Shown here: positions 34,922-48,063 of the stretch, in pieces
Numbering within the stretch: position 1 is the first letter of the stretch
How the letters are laid out: each line of letters opens with the position of its first letter
Source: Turnera subulata
Lineage: Eukaryota; Streptophyta; Magnoliopsida; Malpighiales; Passifloraceae
Reading direction: 5' to 3'
Assembly (NCBI GenBank): GCA_028386065.3
Contig: JAKUCV010006880.1
Span: 9,991 to 73,990, forward strand
DNA length: 64,000 nucleotides
Translations under genes and position numbers: made by a program
The notes under the pieces: model-generated
What the model saw: only the letters and a program-made list of their open reading frames with translations
Database searches by the model: none
Told to the model about the DNA's origin: nothing

Positions 34922-37900
34922 CTATCTCCTTTTTGTTTTTGCTATTAGAATTTCTTCAAAGAAGGAATTGAGAGACAAGCCATACTCCACTAGTTCTTCC
35001 ACAAAACCACCATCTTCAGTTATATCTGCTTGAAAAATCTCAGAGACAGCACTGCTTCCGTCAAGAACAGTAATAGAATCTCTTCTGTAAACATTACCAC
35101 AAAGGATAGGTTGCACTTCTGCAGAAAACAAAAATAAGAGCATGCAACATGGTCAGTAAGGTGACACTTGTATGCCATCAACAAGAAAGATAATTTAAGA
35201 AACAACAAGAGGCAAGGTAAGTTTGATGCTAAGAAAACCTCTTGACAGGCTACACTGAGTGGACGGGGTTGCCGTTAATAGTTTCTGGCACATGACGGTA
35301 TCCTGAAAGTCCAAGAAAATGTTATCTACCAGTTGTAGCCTTTCAGAGTCTGTCATCTTTGAAAACCCAAATGAACCAGTCCAAGTGTTTAAGACAGCAG
35401 GAACAGCTGGCAAAGTCAATCTCTGGACTCCTAATTCCATTAGCTTCTGGAAAAAGTTTTGAGCCAAGAATAGTGAGAGAAATTGATCAGAAAGAGATAA
35501 TGGATTAATATGTGAGGAGGTCGCTGCCATTAAGATTATTGTCATTGTTAACAAAACATCTGTCATGCTCTAACTATTGATCAAATACATGCCCATGTAT
35601 GCAAAACACACCCCACCAAGGCCTATGGCTATCAACAAATCTACATCAAAATGTGAATCTTTAACTACTTTAAGAAAATCCAAATTCATCTATCAAGCAG
35701 AACCATAAACTGAATAGAAAAGCTGCTCCTCATTTTAAGATCCAGAAGATAATGATTGAAATTATTAGTGATTGGTGGTTTTGCAATGGAGAAACAAACA
35801 GAAAATCCAGCAAACTGAATGTTGAAGTTGGTCCAAAATGTTTAAAACAGTGGCAATGCAAACTAAAAATAAACAAAATTTTAGCACATATGTTGACTTT
35901 TAACATCAAATTACCTTCTCAAGCACATTTAACAGTTTGCGGCACATTCCCATGCGGCGGTATTGGAATCTAGTACCAACAAGTGGCATTTCTGCAACCT
36001 TCTCACCATATACCCTGGAACAAAACAAATTCAAAGAGTCAGGTAACCACTATTTGGTGGTATTCATTTTTCCAATAAAAAGATTCAGTAAGAAGACTTC
36101 ACCTCACAGTGGCCACAGTAATTAGTTCATCATTTTTCTCCAAAAGTGCCGTGTAGAATCCTTGAAAGTTCAAACGCTTAAATTCTGACCTATAAAAGCA
36201 GAAAATGCAGAATCAAGCCGAAAGCCACAGCTCTATCACCATCTAAACACTCATCACCATCTAAACTTGTACAATATCCACCTGGGATTCAGCTCCCAAA
36301 AGAGGACAACACAAATCATTTCACCAAATGCATCTTAACCATTTAGCATCTATTAAAATTATCCCATATAGAACTCAAATGTATCACAGGAGCACCACCC
36401 ATTAAAGCTTCAGTACAACATTATACATGTGAGAATCAGCATCCCACAAGTTAAGAAAATTGCCTTTTGAGGGAGAGCAAAATTGGGCATATAAAGACAG
36501 GGCTTTAAGGGGACTTTGTATAAATTTAAGTTTACATACAACCTTGTGCTTTTCTTTTCAGTTTAGCACATGTCAAATTTGGGAGAGGTCAGAAGTTTGC
36601 AGCTGACTTCATGAAGAAAATAAGGTGACTGGAGCTATAGATGGTACAAATACCCATGACAATGTAAGAAGTGACTGTACGGGGGTCACTCTATCAAATA
36701 ACATGAACAATAATATAGAAAGGAAATTTTAAGCAGAGAAAGTCGTATTTGAATAAAAGCTATTAATGCACAGAAGACAACCAAATTCAAAACAGAGAGA
36801 GAGAGAGAGAACTGTTTCTCCTTATATTTTCAGGGGGTGGATGGGGTATAAGTGACAGATGGAGCAGCACCAATTTCTGTTGGGTGAAAATGATAATGAC
36901 AATCCATACAATTTGATAGCTTCTTGTTCTGTATTTTTTTTACTTTCCCTCTTACCGAAACATCCATTTCTGATTCAAAAAAAAAGTGAAACTTTATTTT
37001 ATGATAAAAAAAAGAACCTTGATTGCTTCTGAAATTTTTAAAACATACTGAACTATGTGTTCTGAATGCAGAAAATGGAAAAATCAACTTATTAGGGGTC
37101 TCAGTTCACCAATGCAGGTAGGGGCACATTAATGTGTAAGAATGGTCTATAAGAAGGCAAAAAATGATACCATCGCTTCAAACATAAAAACGAAGCACAA
37201 AGGGCATTCCTTTCTGTTTCTTGAACACAGAAAAGTCTTACCCTTTACTGAAGACAACATCCTTCACAAGATCTCCCTTGGTACGAGGTTCTTTCACAGG
37301 CTCAAAGCACTCATGCAAGACATCAAGAGCAAGACTGAGCTTGCTGTAGGCCTCAATTTCAAACTCGTCAAGTTCATGATTATTGGATGGCTTGGACTTG
37401 AACAACGTCCAAGTAAGATTGTCTACACCAACTGGAATTGGATGTCCAAGAAGCTCCTGGAGACCACTGAATATCTACAAATAAAGCAAAGCAGCTCATC
37501 TAAAATATGGCTTCAATTTTTGAATTCAAAGAAGCATAGGCTTCTTAAGATGTACCATGACACTTTCATATTGTTAGATGTTAACTAAAATGTTGCAGGG
37601 AACTATATAAGCAAATATTTATACTTATCTGCCAAAAAGTATAATTACATCTAATTACATTTAAGTACGAACAAGCAGACTTAAAGATATTATTCTCTAA
37701 TCCAAAAGAAATATTGAGTGCTTTTATAGGAGGAGGATTGAATTACCACTTCACACTTTTTGCAGCAAAACCAATTTTGTTTAGGAAAAATTGGCACATC
37801 AGTCCCTCTGTCATGCAAACACCGAACATGATCTATTTCAGAGAGATAAAACCCACATCAGGGACATTTCCAACATTGGGATACAAGTGCAAGGAAAACA

Positions 37901-40900
37901 GAAGACACAGTTAAAATAGACCTACATTTAAGCTCGCATTGTGTACAACTAAGAAAGCCACCATCTGTAATTTGTTCTGCGTCTCCTGTCAACTGAGATT
38001 GGCGACAAATTCTGCAACAACATGATGGGCAGAACCAGTCTCCTTCTGGAATATCCTGCAAAGTCAGGAAAGGAAAACAACAATAAATAATATTCTGTTG
38101 AAAAGGTGCACAATACAAAAAGACATCTTCATAATCCAAGTATTAAGAACTCCTCAGAAACTCAAAATACAAAATAAAATAACTGACTTACCTTCATGCC
38201 GAGGCAATCTATATGGAATGAGGATGGACAAAGATCACACAGAACTAGTTCACCCCCATAGTGACAAAGAGAGCATACACTATCATTCTCCCTTTGCTGC
38301 GGATTCCCCTCCAACGTTTGAGGTACTTCTGCTATGTAACTTCTCAGCTTCTCATTCTTTATCAGTTGCTTCAGGCAATCCAACAGAGACCTTCCATCTT
38401 TCAGAAAGATGTTAGTATATGGCAATTTGGCATCTTGCGTCTGGTAATAAGATGTCCGACGAACTTTGCTGTGAACATGACGCTCAAAGCATCTAAGAGT
38501 AAATACACTGCCACAGCACTTGCACTTTATTCCAAGACGGGTTATTTGCCCTTCTCCAATTGGACATCTGTTCTTTCTAGCATAGTAATGCACTTTTGTC
38601 CTTGGCAACACGACATCATTTTCTATCAACCGAGAAAGAATTGTTTTAGGATTCTGATTTGAAGGATTGGAAAGAACAACCTGCTGCACTCTTTTGCATG
38701 ATCGCAACCCATGGATTGGTCGTGTAGACTTTGTATTATTTCTAACCTCAATCATCTCTCTAGATACCATGCTGCTTTTTAGTATAGGGAGAGTGGAATT
38801 TGGAGCATCTGAATTGGGTTCAGTTTGAAGTAGGGAAGGTGTCATGTGTAAACTGCCCTTCCTTTTACTCTGTGGTTTCTGAGCAGGTAGAGCATGAACT
38901 ATGTGAATGTCAAGGTGAGTTCTTAACTCTGCCATACATGAAGATCCTTGGCGACAATTTTCATCCCTTTGGAAGCTAATCTCGGTAAATTCAGTAGGAG
39001 ATGTCAACTGACCTTGAACTATCATACGTCTACCAGTAGGAGAATTGCCTCCAGAAGAATTTTGACGCATAGCAGCTTTACAAGCTTGTCTAAGTGAATT
39101 ATAACTCCTCCCAGTAGGTGATCTGTAGGATATAACGCTCCCCCTAAGGAATACCCATCCTAGAGCTGAAAGATGCTTCCTTGCTAGATCAGCCATAGTA
39201 CGTTTGGTACCAATTACCCCATGGCTGTTCACAGTTCCCAAATTACACCATTCTTCAATTGCTTGGGGACAGTAATGAGGTTCAACATAGAGAAAATCAG
39301 AGCTCGAAGTACCAACAGCTTCAGCTCTAGCATAACAATCAGAACCCAAGTTTATTGGTGATTGTTCAGTATGATGAGATGGACAATCACCAGGAGAAGT
39401 AAATGCGCATCTTTGTTCATCATGAGAGAATGGAGAAAGCATCCCTGCATCATTTTTATACAAGTCCTCACAGACTCGACGGAGTGAATAGTAACACTTA
39501 CCGTCAGGTGATGTAAAACGCAGTCTAATCATTTTATCCCTAATGAACTCAATCTTCCACTTTAGAAATGCAAGGTGCTTCCTAGCACGAACAATAAACT
39601 TTCTACTACCACTATGTGCATAATTGGCGATAGCATCTGGGCAAAATTCAGCTCCAGGAACAATGTCTGGTCCAGCAGGCAGCCATTGTCTGGTCGAGCA
39701 GGGATTTCGATTATTCAAATTCAATTCAGACACCCTTTCATCATCGGAAGTATAACTTTCAACAGAATAAACTGCTCTGTCTTGGCAGGTGATGCTTGAT
39801 TCAACAGAAATATTCATGTTTGATTCCGGTGAAAGGGATGCTAATTGCTCCATGCTTGACTTCTCTTGAGTTGATTGTACAACAGGTGAGTTCTGATGCG
39901 AAATATCACCATGCAGTAAAATCTCGTCTGGTACGATAACAAGACTTGTGAGGGGATCTGCTTGACAATGCAAATCAGGATTATTGACAGGTTCAATGAA
40001 CTCCAGGAAAAGATCATGTGCTGCAACTTTAATATTCTCAGCAATTGCCTCCATCAACAACTCATCCCATAAAGATTTGTCAGAGGAAGTCCAATCCCCA
40101 AGCTTCTCAGAACTCTCTCTTTCTTGTATTTCATACCAAAGTTGCTGAATAGAAACAGGAATATGAAAGCGTTGCTCATGTTCCTCAACCGACTGAAGCA
40201 GCAACCAGATCCCCCGATGATGCCACATTTCACTAACATGATTCCAGTCTTGAGAAATCCTTATTGAATCAAGAGATGCCATCATCTCATCACCTAAATC
40301 AGGGAAAAATATCTTCCTTTCCTCTGACCCGTCATTGTGATCAGCAATAACGCCTTCCCACCAACACTCCCGGTAATACACGTCGACACATGTCCCATAA
40401 GGAAGGTTCCACTCTCCAAACTCAAATGGCGGTGGTATTGGCCTGATGATGCCTCGGTGATCAGTTTTGCTTGCATTGGGACAAACAATGTCTTCCACAA
40501 ACACTTGCTCAACAAGAGGATGAGACTCATCCTCAGCAAGCATGTTATCGTACTTGACATTATACAGGATACCCGAGCTCAGTCTATGGCATCCAATGAC
40601 CGTTCCAGGGTGCCAAGAGCCCAGAAAACCTTCCTCTAGGCTCCGAATCTGCAAGATTTTATATTAGATGACAAAAATTAATCTCTAGACTGAACAAAAA
40701 TCCTTATAGCAGACCATAAATTTGGCTCGTGCAATTAGAAGCCATACATGGACATGACAATAACGACAAAACCCAAAAAAAAAACCCCCACAATGCAGCT
40801 CCAATCACAGGCAGGTTGGCTGATTGAATTTTAAATTCAATGAAAACGCAAAAACAGAGAGAAAACTGAAAACATGCGAGAGGGTAACCACAACCCAGAA

Positions 40901-41179
40901 GAGAAACATAAAAAAGACTCCGACTTTCAAAGAAAGAGTGGGTATTTATTTATTTCCAGTGCATGTAATGGAGAAATCAAATAAAAAAAGCGGAGTCCAA
41001 AACGACAGGAACAACAAGAGTAAATAAGGCATTACCTCTACTTTGTCATCACAAGCGAACCTTTTGGTCCTCTTCTGCTCCCTCTCCACAGCGGATTGCC
41101 CCGCCACAACTATGTCAAGACAATGTGGTTTTAGGGTATCCCGCTTCCTCTTGCCGGCGGATTGTCGGGTCGCGACCAT
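34922..41179 (-). CDS. IDM1-like chromatin protein: Agenet/Tudor, PHD finger, GNAT; 9 exons
   Basis: Exons in gene order: 41036-41179, 38192-40648, 37926-38055, 37747-37832, 37242-37474, 36103-36189, 35915-36014, 35239-35446, 34922-35118. They join in frame to 1213 residues. An N-terminal Agenet/Tudor-like region covers ~50-200 (GSWHPGTVIGC, VDVYYRECWWEGVIAD). Two diverged modules follow with ARKHL ... SPDGKCYYSLRRVCEDL and ARKHL ... SPTGRSYNSLRQACK. The PHD finger (VCSLCHYGGELVLCDLCPS, then GDWFCPSCCCRIC) spans the exon 2/3 junction near 835-880. The C-terminal GNAT-like domain (~940-1213) includes FQYRRMGMCRKLLNVLEK, the acetyl-CoA loop. In the family this architecture is a nuclear histone reader and acetyltransferase; Arabidopsis IDM1/ROS4 counters DNA methylation. 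Exon 4 was found because the phase demands it (donor AAAT/GTAGGT). No damage seen. Confidence 0.93.
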
Positions 41180-41539
41180 TTGAACACAATGTGGTTTCGT
41201 GGTATTAGAGGGCTGTACGTTTGATGAGAAAACACAAAACCATTAAACATTAAAACCCAGGAGGATAGAAGAAGTTATGTTTTGGGTCCAGTCACGCCAC
41301 TGACAACTCCCTGGACTCTACTTTGACTTTATAAAAGACTTGATGATACTTTCTCGACAAGGAACGCCGCTAATTAAAAAAGAAAAATATAACCGAAAGA
41401 GAATAGTCTCCGCCTCCTCCTTCCTGGCCCTACTTCTTTGATTGTTTACGATTTTTACTAGGTTTTGTTATAGTTACTAAAATAAAAAAGAGAGCAAGCA
41501 GTAGTGGACTAGTGAGTAGTGAGTGAGAACTAACCGTGG

Positions 41540-41917
41540 GAGCGCGAACTCGCTGTCTTCGACTGACTCGTCGTCCGGGATTACACTGAAACGGCGCCGT
41601 CTGGGCTGTGCGCCGCTGCTGCTGCTCCTCTTGCTTTTCCGGGGAGGGATGGTCCATCTGGGGTTGGGTTGGGGGCGAGAGGAGAGAAGAACGCCGTGTC
41701 CAAGAGGATCACGCGGCTGATTTAGCGGGTAAAACAATTGAACGGAGAGAATGTGGGTGAGTGAGTCATCATCTGAGGAGGTAGAGGTAGAGGTAGAGGT
41801 AGAGGCACTAAGGACTGTTTTGTGTTTGTTACTTAGGGGCCAAATTAATGCTACTGTATCAAAATTCTGATTTTGCTCTTCATTCTTTTCTCGACAAAAG
41901 ATTTTAGTCAGTAACAA
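41540..41917 (-). other. Possible leader or first exon upstream of the IDM1-like gene
   Basis: Two overlapping frames read to a good donor (CCCACG/GTTAGT at about 41540). One contains SDDDSLTHI and RRRRFSVIPDDESVED; the other starts MDHPSPEKQEEQQQRR after a pyrimidine-rich stretch ending CCCCAG. A (CCTCTA)n-like array at 41777-41810 encodes the Ser-Thr run. It lies 360 bp upstream of the ATG at 41179 on the same strand, so it may be a 5' UTR or alternative first exon of that gene. An orphan exon of another gene is also possible. Confidence 0.35.
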
Positions 41918-44900
41918 ACAGATTTTGTGTGGGTTACTCTCTTTTATTATTGGTTCTGCTCTGCCCCTCCTTGTTTTTTACTTACTTTGGAAAGGAATTG
42001 TGTTTTTCCCCTTTTTTCCTTATTTTTTATATGATGATATTGTTTTTTAAAAAAATTTATCCGACAGTTTTGGTATGGAAAATATTTTGCATTCTAATAA
42101 ATAGCATTGATTTATTCGTATGGACAAATCACGTAATTAATGTGAAAAATTACATATATAACTATGAGTGAAACTGTACCTATAATGGAATGTGGAATAC
42201 CGTAGGGAGTATCAAAATTGCTAATACTTAATTGACCTATTCATTAACTTCTTCACTCCTAACAGTTGTAGAAATTGTTGTAGTTGTAGATTCTCACGAA
42301 TTTTTGTTGGACCAAAACGTCTCATTCCTACTTACTCGATGAAGCCCATATATAGTATTAAAAAACACATCTCATTAAATATTTTACCTTCGTTTTTGGA
42401 TTAAGCCCATGGAACTAGTACCGTTGATCTTCCAGATGGAGTGATTCTTGAGATAGATATCCGAGGGCACCACAACATATATAGTATTTTAGTAGCACAA
42501 CTAATTAATAGTAAAAAAGTTACTGGATGGGACGGTGCTATAAGCTCCTCAGTCATCACAAGGCTTATTACAGTGCATATATAGTGTGTGCTATATTGTT
42601 GCAAAGAATATGGAAAACTTTTGTGATTAGTAAACTGGAGAAAGTATATTGTTGCAATCATCCAAGGCGTAAAAATTTTCCATATTTTTTCTTTTAACGG
42701 CTGTTTCGTTCCGTCCAAGTCATCCCCGGATCTGTTTTAATCTTTTTAAATTTTTTATTTTTTATTTTTTATTTTTGTTTTGGATGTAGGCCAGTATAAT
42801 TAAGGATATCATGATGTTCATCCAAATTTTTGTCATCATCCCTTATGGAGATCTGAAATTTCGAAGAGTTTTAGAATTCTTCAAATACACCCAAAACCTA
42901 GCCCTTCTCGATAAATGAATAAGATTACACCAATGTCACGCCAGCGAGATCCTTCGCTTAGCGGATATACAATCTCTATTTACTCATTTAATTAGTTAAA
43001 TTACATTAATTAAATTCCCACGCCTTTATAATACTGCCATTATATTTGTCCTTTTTATTGCGCCATAAGATTTGTACGCATTCTAGCAAGCATATACATG
43101 ATAAATCAATGCACATAAAAGTTGTGTGAAACTTAACAGCATTCGCACTTTATGTCGTGATCCATCCATAGAAACTCTCAAAACCATTAAGTAAGATAAA
43201 TGCAACATGAAATTTGTTTAACGCTTTTAAAACCTTAATAATCAATAGACATTGTAACTGTTTCTGGAACAGTTTTGTTACATATGAGACAAAACTCTAA
43301 GGCAGTTCGACCAAAACAAACTGCAAGGCAGTACTTTTAATGAATTTCAACAGTTAACATACTTAATTTTGTAATGCGCAGAAATGGTTAATTCAGTGGT
43401 TACATGTAGTTTCCAGGCTCAATAAGGCCACGCAGACCACGGTGAAGTAATTTATGATTTAGCTCTTAATTATATGTTATATCTGCTAGTACTATACTTC
43501 AGCTGTAACAGCAGGAGTGAGATAACTATTTTTGTTTTTAGGATGAGCGAAAGATAAAAAAAATAGTTAGAAACTAGTAAAAAAAACAATTAGAAACTTC
43601 TCCAGGGTCTGATCCAAATTGATTGTCAGTTTGGGGAGAAAGAAACTTTTTTTTTTGGCCAAGAAAGAAACTTAGTGCCACGTTCCACCAAAATTCTCAT
43701 GTGCGTCATGCCAATATAATAAGTTTAATATCAAATTTTGCGAAATGTAACTAAAGTTAAAATTTATAGACTGTTGAATCAAAAAAAAAAAAAGAAAAAA
43801 TAGACTGCGAGTGAAATTGTCGATTTGGATATCTCAGACTCAGAGCCATCCATAATAGACTTTGTCCACCAAAAATATTAGGTGAAAGAAAAAGAGCCCA
43901 CAAGCAAAACTCGTTAGCTATAAACTGATCCATAAAGTCCAGGCGAAAGCCTACCCTGCGAAATAGGAATGGAGAAGTCCAACACCCGCACTTTTGACCC
44001 ACAAAAAAATCCACATGGAATTTTTTTTTCATTTTCGACAAAAAATCATTCCAAAAGGAACCAGCCAAGACTCCAAGTTCTGATCCTACTGTGCCATTAC
44101 CACCATACATGACAATTCGTGTTGATGGATTGGGTTCATGACGGATTGAACATGCAAATGGGTTTAAATTCTTCAACTCATATCTGATAATCGTATCGTA
44201 TGGTGTTGTTGTGTCAACTCGTTTATAATCATGTTGTGTTCTGATTAATTCTCGGGTTACCTATTAATTCTAATAAGTTTACAAGTTAATTTGGAGTTTG
44301 TTTATTTTACACATTTTTTAGAAATAAAGGTATATAATTAGAATTTTCCCATATGGTAAATAGAGTTATAAATTATAGAATCATAATGTAATAATATTTT
44401 TAAGCATATATAATAATATTTTTGGATAATTTTAAAACAATTAGCATTAAATATTAAATAAGTAGTGTACTTAATCAATAAAATATATAAATTCTAAATA
44501 TAATCGAGTCATAAATATGTACTCTTCAGGATGGCGGGTCAACCCGCAAACTGACCTACTAATTTTTGTGTCATGTCGTGTCAACCTACTTAACTAAACG
44601 GATTGAAAATCTTTGACCTATAATTGCTAATTTCGTGTAGGATTCATGTCGTGTCGTCGTATCGAAACCTGTTCTACCAAGTCTAACCATACACGCCTTC
44701 TAATAAACTTTGGATTTATCACTACGTAGATGATTATGCTTAGCTAGACATTTGCGTGTTCAAATAAGACTGAAGAAGTCTTAAGTTTGTAACTCTTGGA
44801 ATATTCTAGGATGCTTAAGTCAAAAAGATGCTTTATTTGTGGAAAAGTAAGGTATGTGTGAGAGAGTTAAATAAGAGACATTCTCCATAAATACTATTTA

Positions 44901-46092
44901 GAGCCTATCTGTATAAATATATTATAGTGGAACTCATTCATGTGAAATTAGGAAGCTGCATGGCAAGTTATACACTCACTATTTGAATTGCAGTTTTGCC
45001 GAAGTTAAAATCATGTCTTGTGGGTGGAGAAGAAAAAATAGAAATAACTCTTCATGAACCATAATTTCTACCTCAAAATATTTATGAATCGTAATTAAGG
45101 CTAAAAATTCGATTCATGAATCCCTGATTTGTTGCGAGAAATTCATGAACCATAATTCATAATTTAGGCTATAAATTGCATCCCTTTTTCTAACCTCGTT
45201 TTCCTATTTTTGCTAAGCATGCTGCGTTCCCAATCTATCCCTCATCTTTTCTCACTATTATTTTGTCCCTGGCCATTCCGATCGGGAAGCCACCAAAAGC
45301 AGGCAATTCGGCCTAATTTGAGCTTGACAAAAAGAGGTTTACCTCCTAATCGGCGGGAGGCAGAGCACCTTGGCAGTCAGTGACCTCCCTTAACCACAAG
45401 AGTCGAGGAGGATGGTTCAGAGCTTGGAGGAGTTTGTTAATTGCCTTGAAAGCAATATCTACTACAAAGTCATAAAAGTGTGACCCCTAACGAGGCCGTT
45501 AATCGCCTACTCACTTAAGGTGTTTTCCTCTTCGTTGTTGCCTCTATTCAACTACATTTTCCTTTTTTCTCGTGCTTGGATGCTTACATTTTTTTTATAT
45601 TTTTTAAGAAATTAGGTTTCCATCAAAAGTTTTTCTTTAGGTGATTGGTAGTTGTCATGAAATATATATTTTTTTCTACTCCTATCTTCAACCATTTTTT
45701 GTTTAGCGGCACAGATACTTTAGTGTTGTGATAATACTCATATATTTCACTTATTTTCTCGGCACCATCCCTCCCTCTTCCATTGTATTATTATAATTAG
45801 TCGATTAAAAATGGGTATGAATATGAATAAGAGGGGAGGTATGTGTGCTTAAAAATATAACAATCTAAGAATAATGGGTGGACTGGTGATGATTGGAATT
45901 TGAATGGGTTTGATTGTTGTCTATTTAATTTTTGTTACAGCAAGAAGATGCCTGTAAAGTCGAAGCGAGCAGGAGACATGAAGAAGATATTATTTTTAGG
46001 AGAGTCCGAATGAATTAGCGCGAGCTTTTTCAGCACCAGCCTGGGAATTTGATGGTCATCAATATTTGAGTGTCCTATCTAACTTAGGGTAG
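41918..46092. other. Gene-free AT-rich DNA with decayed repeats
   Basis: No gene was recognised. The part 44120-44690 has a common plant dispersed-repeat look, with clustered GTCATGTCGTGTCAACC and GGCGGGTCAACCCGC motifs. Around 45040-45190 several copies of TTCATGAACCATAATT-like sequence occur in both orientations. Confidence 0.5.
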
Positions 46093-46675
46093 TGTGAACA
46101 CCCAAATTTGACCCACGAATATTTTATTAAACTAGATTCCAAACATGATTAACTTGAGGTTAATGAGATGATTTGATTTCGAGTCAATGCATGATAAGAA
46201 TTTAATTTAGTAGAATTAATGTATTTTGGTAATCTAAACCTTTGTGCATCTAAACTTTAGGATTAATGAGATGATTTAATCTTAGGGTAAAATATATGAT
46301 AAGGTTTATTTACATTAAGATATATTTCATTTTATTGCTTGGGCTCTTTTAGTTGTTTTTAACCCAATTATATTGAGATGATTTATTTTTAGGTTAGGAA
46401 TGGGTTTAAGGGTCCAAGTAGATGGAAATCAGAGCTAAATCATCATTTATATGGAAATGTTGTTTTTGGTATGATTTAGTATGAAATAGGCATTAAGGTG
46501 TAACTAATTTGTTATGGAATGATTTAGGGGGAGTGATAATCAAGTAATTGAGTGATTCTAGGTTGATTAGGGGTTAATTATGCGGTAAGATCAAATTAGA
46601 GCTGAATCAAGGGGATTGGGGGTTCGAAAATGGAAAGAACGAGTGACACGCGGGGCAACCGGCGGTTATCTAGCG

Positions 46676-46768
46676 ACGACCGCCAGGTGCTGGCGGGCAT
46701 CCAACCATGAACGCCGGCACTGGCGGTCAAGCAGTGGATGACCGCCGGCAGTGGCGGTCACGTCTCCC
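46676..46768 (+). repeat. Three 31-bp units, each with a small inverted repeat
   Basis: Units start at 46676, 46707 and 46738. The core resembles GACCGCC-N6-GGCGGTC, giving a 7-bp stem, most complete in the third unit. The array ends about 120 bp upstream of the TATA box. Confidence 0.85.
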
Positions 46769-47024
46769 CAGATTCGCCCAAATCTCCGATTTTGTTTCTA
46801 ATTTCGATCCTACGCGGTTTTGGACCAGATTTTCGGGCATAACCTTCACCATTAAGCAGGTCCACGCCTCTAGACTTCCCAGAGCACTATAAATAGACCC
46901 CTCACACACATTTTAGAGAATCACACACTTTTCTCACATACACACCTATAAGCCCTGAGTGCTTGGAGAAACTCTACTTCTCCAAGCTTAGAAATACATT
47001 CCTTAGGCAGAAACTCTGAAAGAA

Positions 47025-47868
47025 TTTCGTGGGAGGCATTAGCAGTAGTCCAGCAAGGAGGAGTCAAGAAGAGGATCAACCATAGAGCTTAGAAGTGGCA
47101 AGAAGGTGGGTGTATAACTCAACCCATTGCAAGGAGCTAGAGGAGGGCTACAAGAGGTAACACTAAACCTTCTTTTTGATTGATCTTTGTTGATTATATG
47201 CTGATGCTTTTGATGATGTAAGTGGTCGATTTGTGCCATGTTTAGAACTACGTGGCTTTGACCCCGGTAAGTCGGGTACGTTGGTAGTCTCGGTTTTACA
47301 ACGGGATGCAAGCCAAATCTTCTTCTTCTCCCCTTCTTTTTATTTTCCACACATGCACACCTGCACCAGGCACACTTGCATTCTACAATTGCACCTAGTC
47401 TCGACCCAACACGGATGGATGCCTAACACCTTCCCATCTATGCCTAACAATTTCGTGGGAGGCATTAGCAGTAGTCCAGCAAGGAGGAGTCAAGAAGAGG
47501 ATCAACCATAGAGCTTAGAAGTGGCAAGAAGGTGGGTGTATAACTCAACCCGTTGCAAGGAGCTAGAGGAGGGCTACAAGAGGTAACACTAAACCTTCTT
47601 TTTTATTGATCTTTGTTGATTATATGCTGATGCTTTTGATGATGTAAGTGGCCGATTTGTGCCATGTTTAGAACTACGTGGCTTTGACCCCGGTAAGTCG
47701 GGTACGTTGGTAGTCTCGGTTTTACAACGGGATGCAAGCCAAATCTTCTTCTTCTCCCCTTCTTTTTATTTTCCACACATGCACACCTGCACCAGGCACA
47801 CTTGCATTCTACAATTGCACCTAGTCTCGACCCAACACGGATGGGTGCCTAACACTTTCCCATCTGTG
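47025..47868 (+). repeat. 426-bp tandem duplication within the LTR
   Basis: Units start at 47025 and 47451 with identical spacing throughout. They differ at only about six positions by eye, nearly all transitions, so the duplication is recent relative to the LTR family. Confidence 0.93.
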
Positions 47869-48063
47869 ACGAACCCCCGATCCCATGTCTTTGGTTCGCC
47901 AAGACCATATAGCCTAAAGGAGTCATCTAAAGGTTTTTCCCAAGTTTTGTCCTTAATAAAACTTGGGTGGCGACTCCAATGACATGGGATTGACCCGAAG
48001 AAGAAGGTGTAAGGAAATAGGTGAATAGGCCCAAGTGATTTTGGGTCGGGTATTCACAGGTAG

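Larger units (their letters stand above)
46093..48058 (+). mobile_element. Solo LTR (1966 bp) with target-site duplication GGTAG
   Basis: It starts TGTGAACACCC and ends GGGTATTCACA, and is flanked by GGTAG at 46088-46092 and 48059-48063. TATAAATA lies at 46888-46895. Three 31-bp units with inverted repeats (46676-46768) lie upstream of it. R-U5 holds a 426-bp tandem duplication. There is no coding domain and no second LTR, hence a solo LTR. A truncated member of the same family begins at 53010. Confidence 0.9.

Noticed and set aside
44085..44690. Possible complete DNA transposon with GTCGTGTC motifs
   Set aside because: No clear terminal inverted repeats or target-site duplication could be placed.
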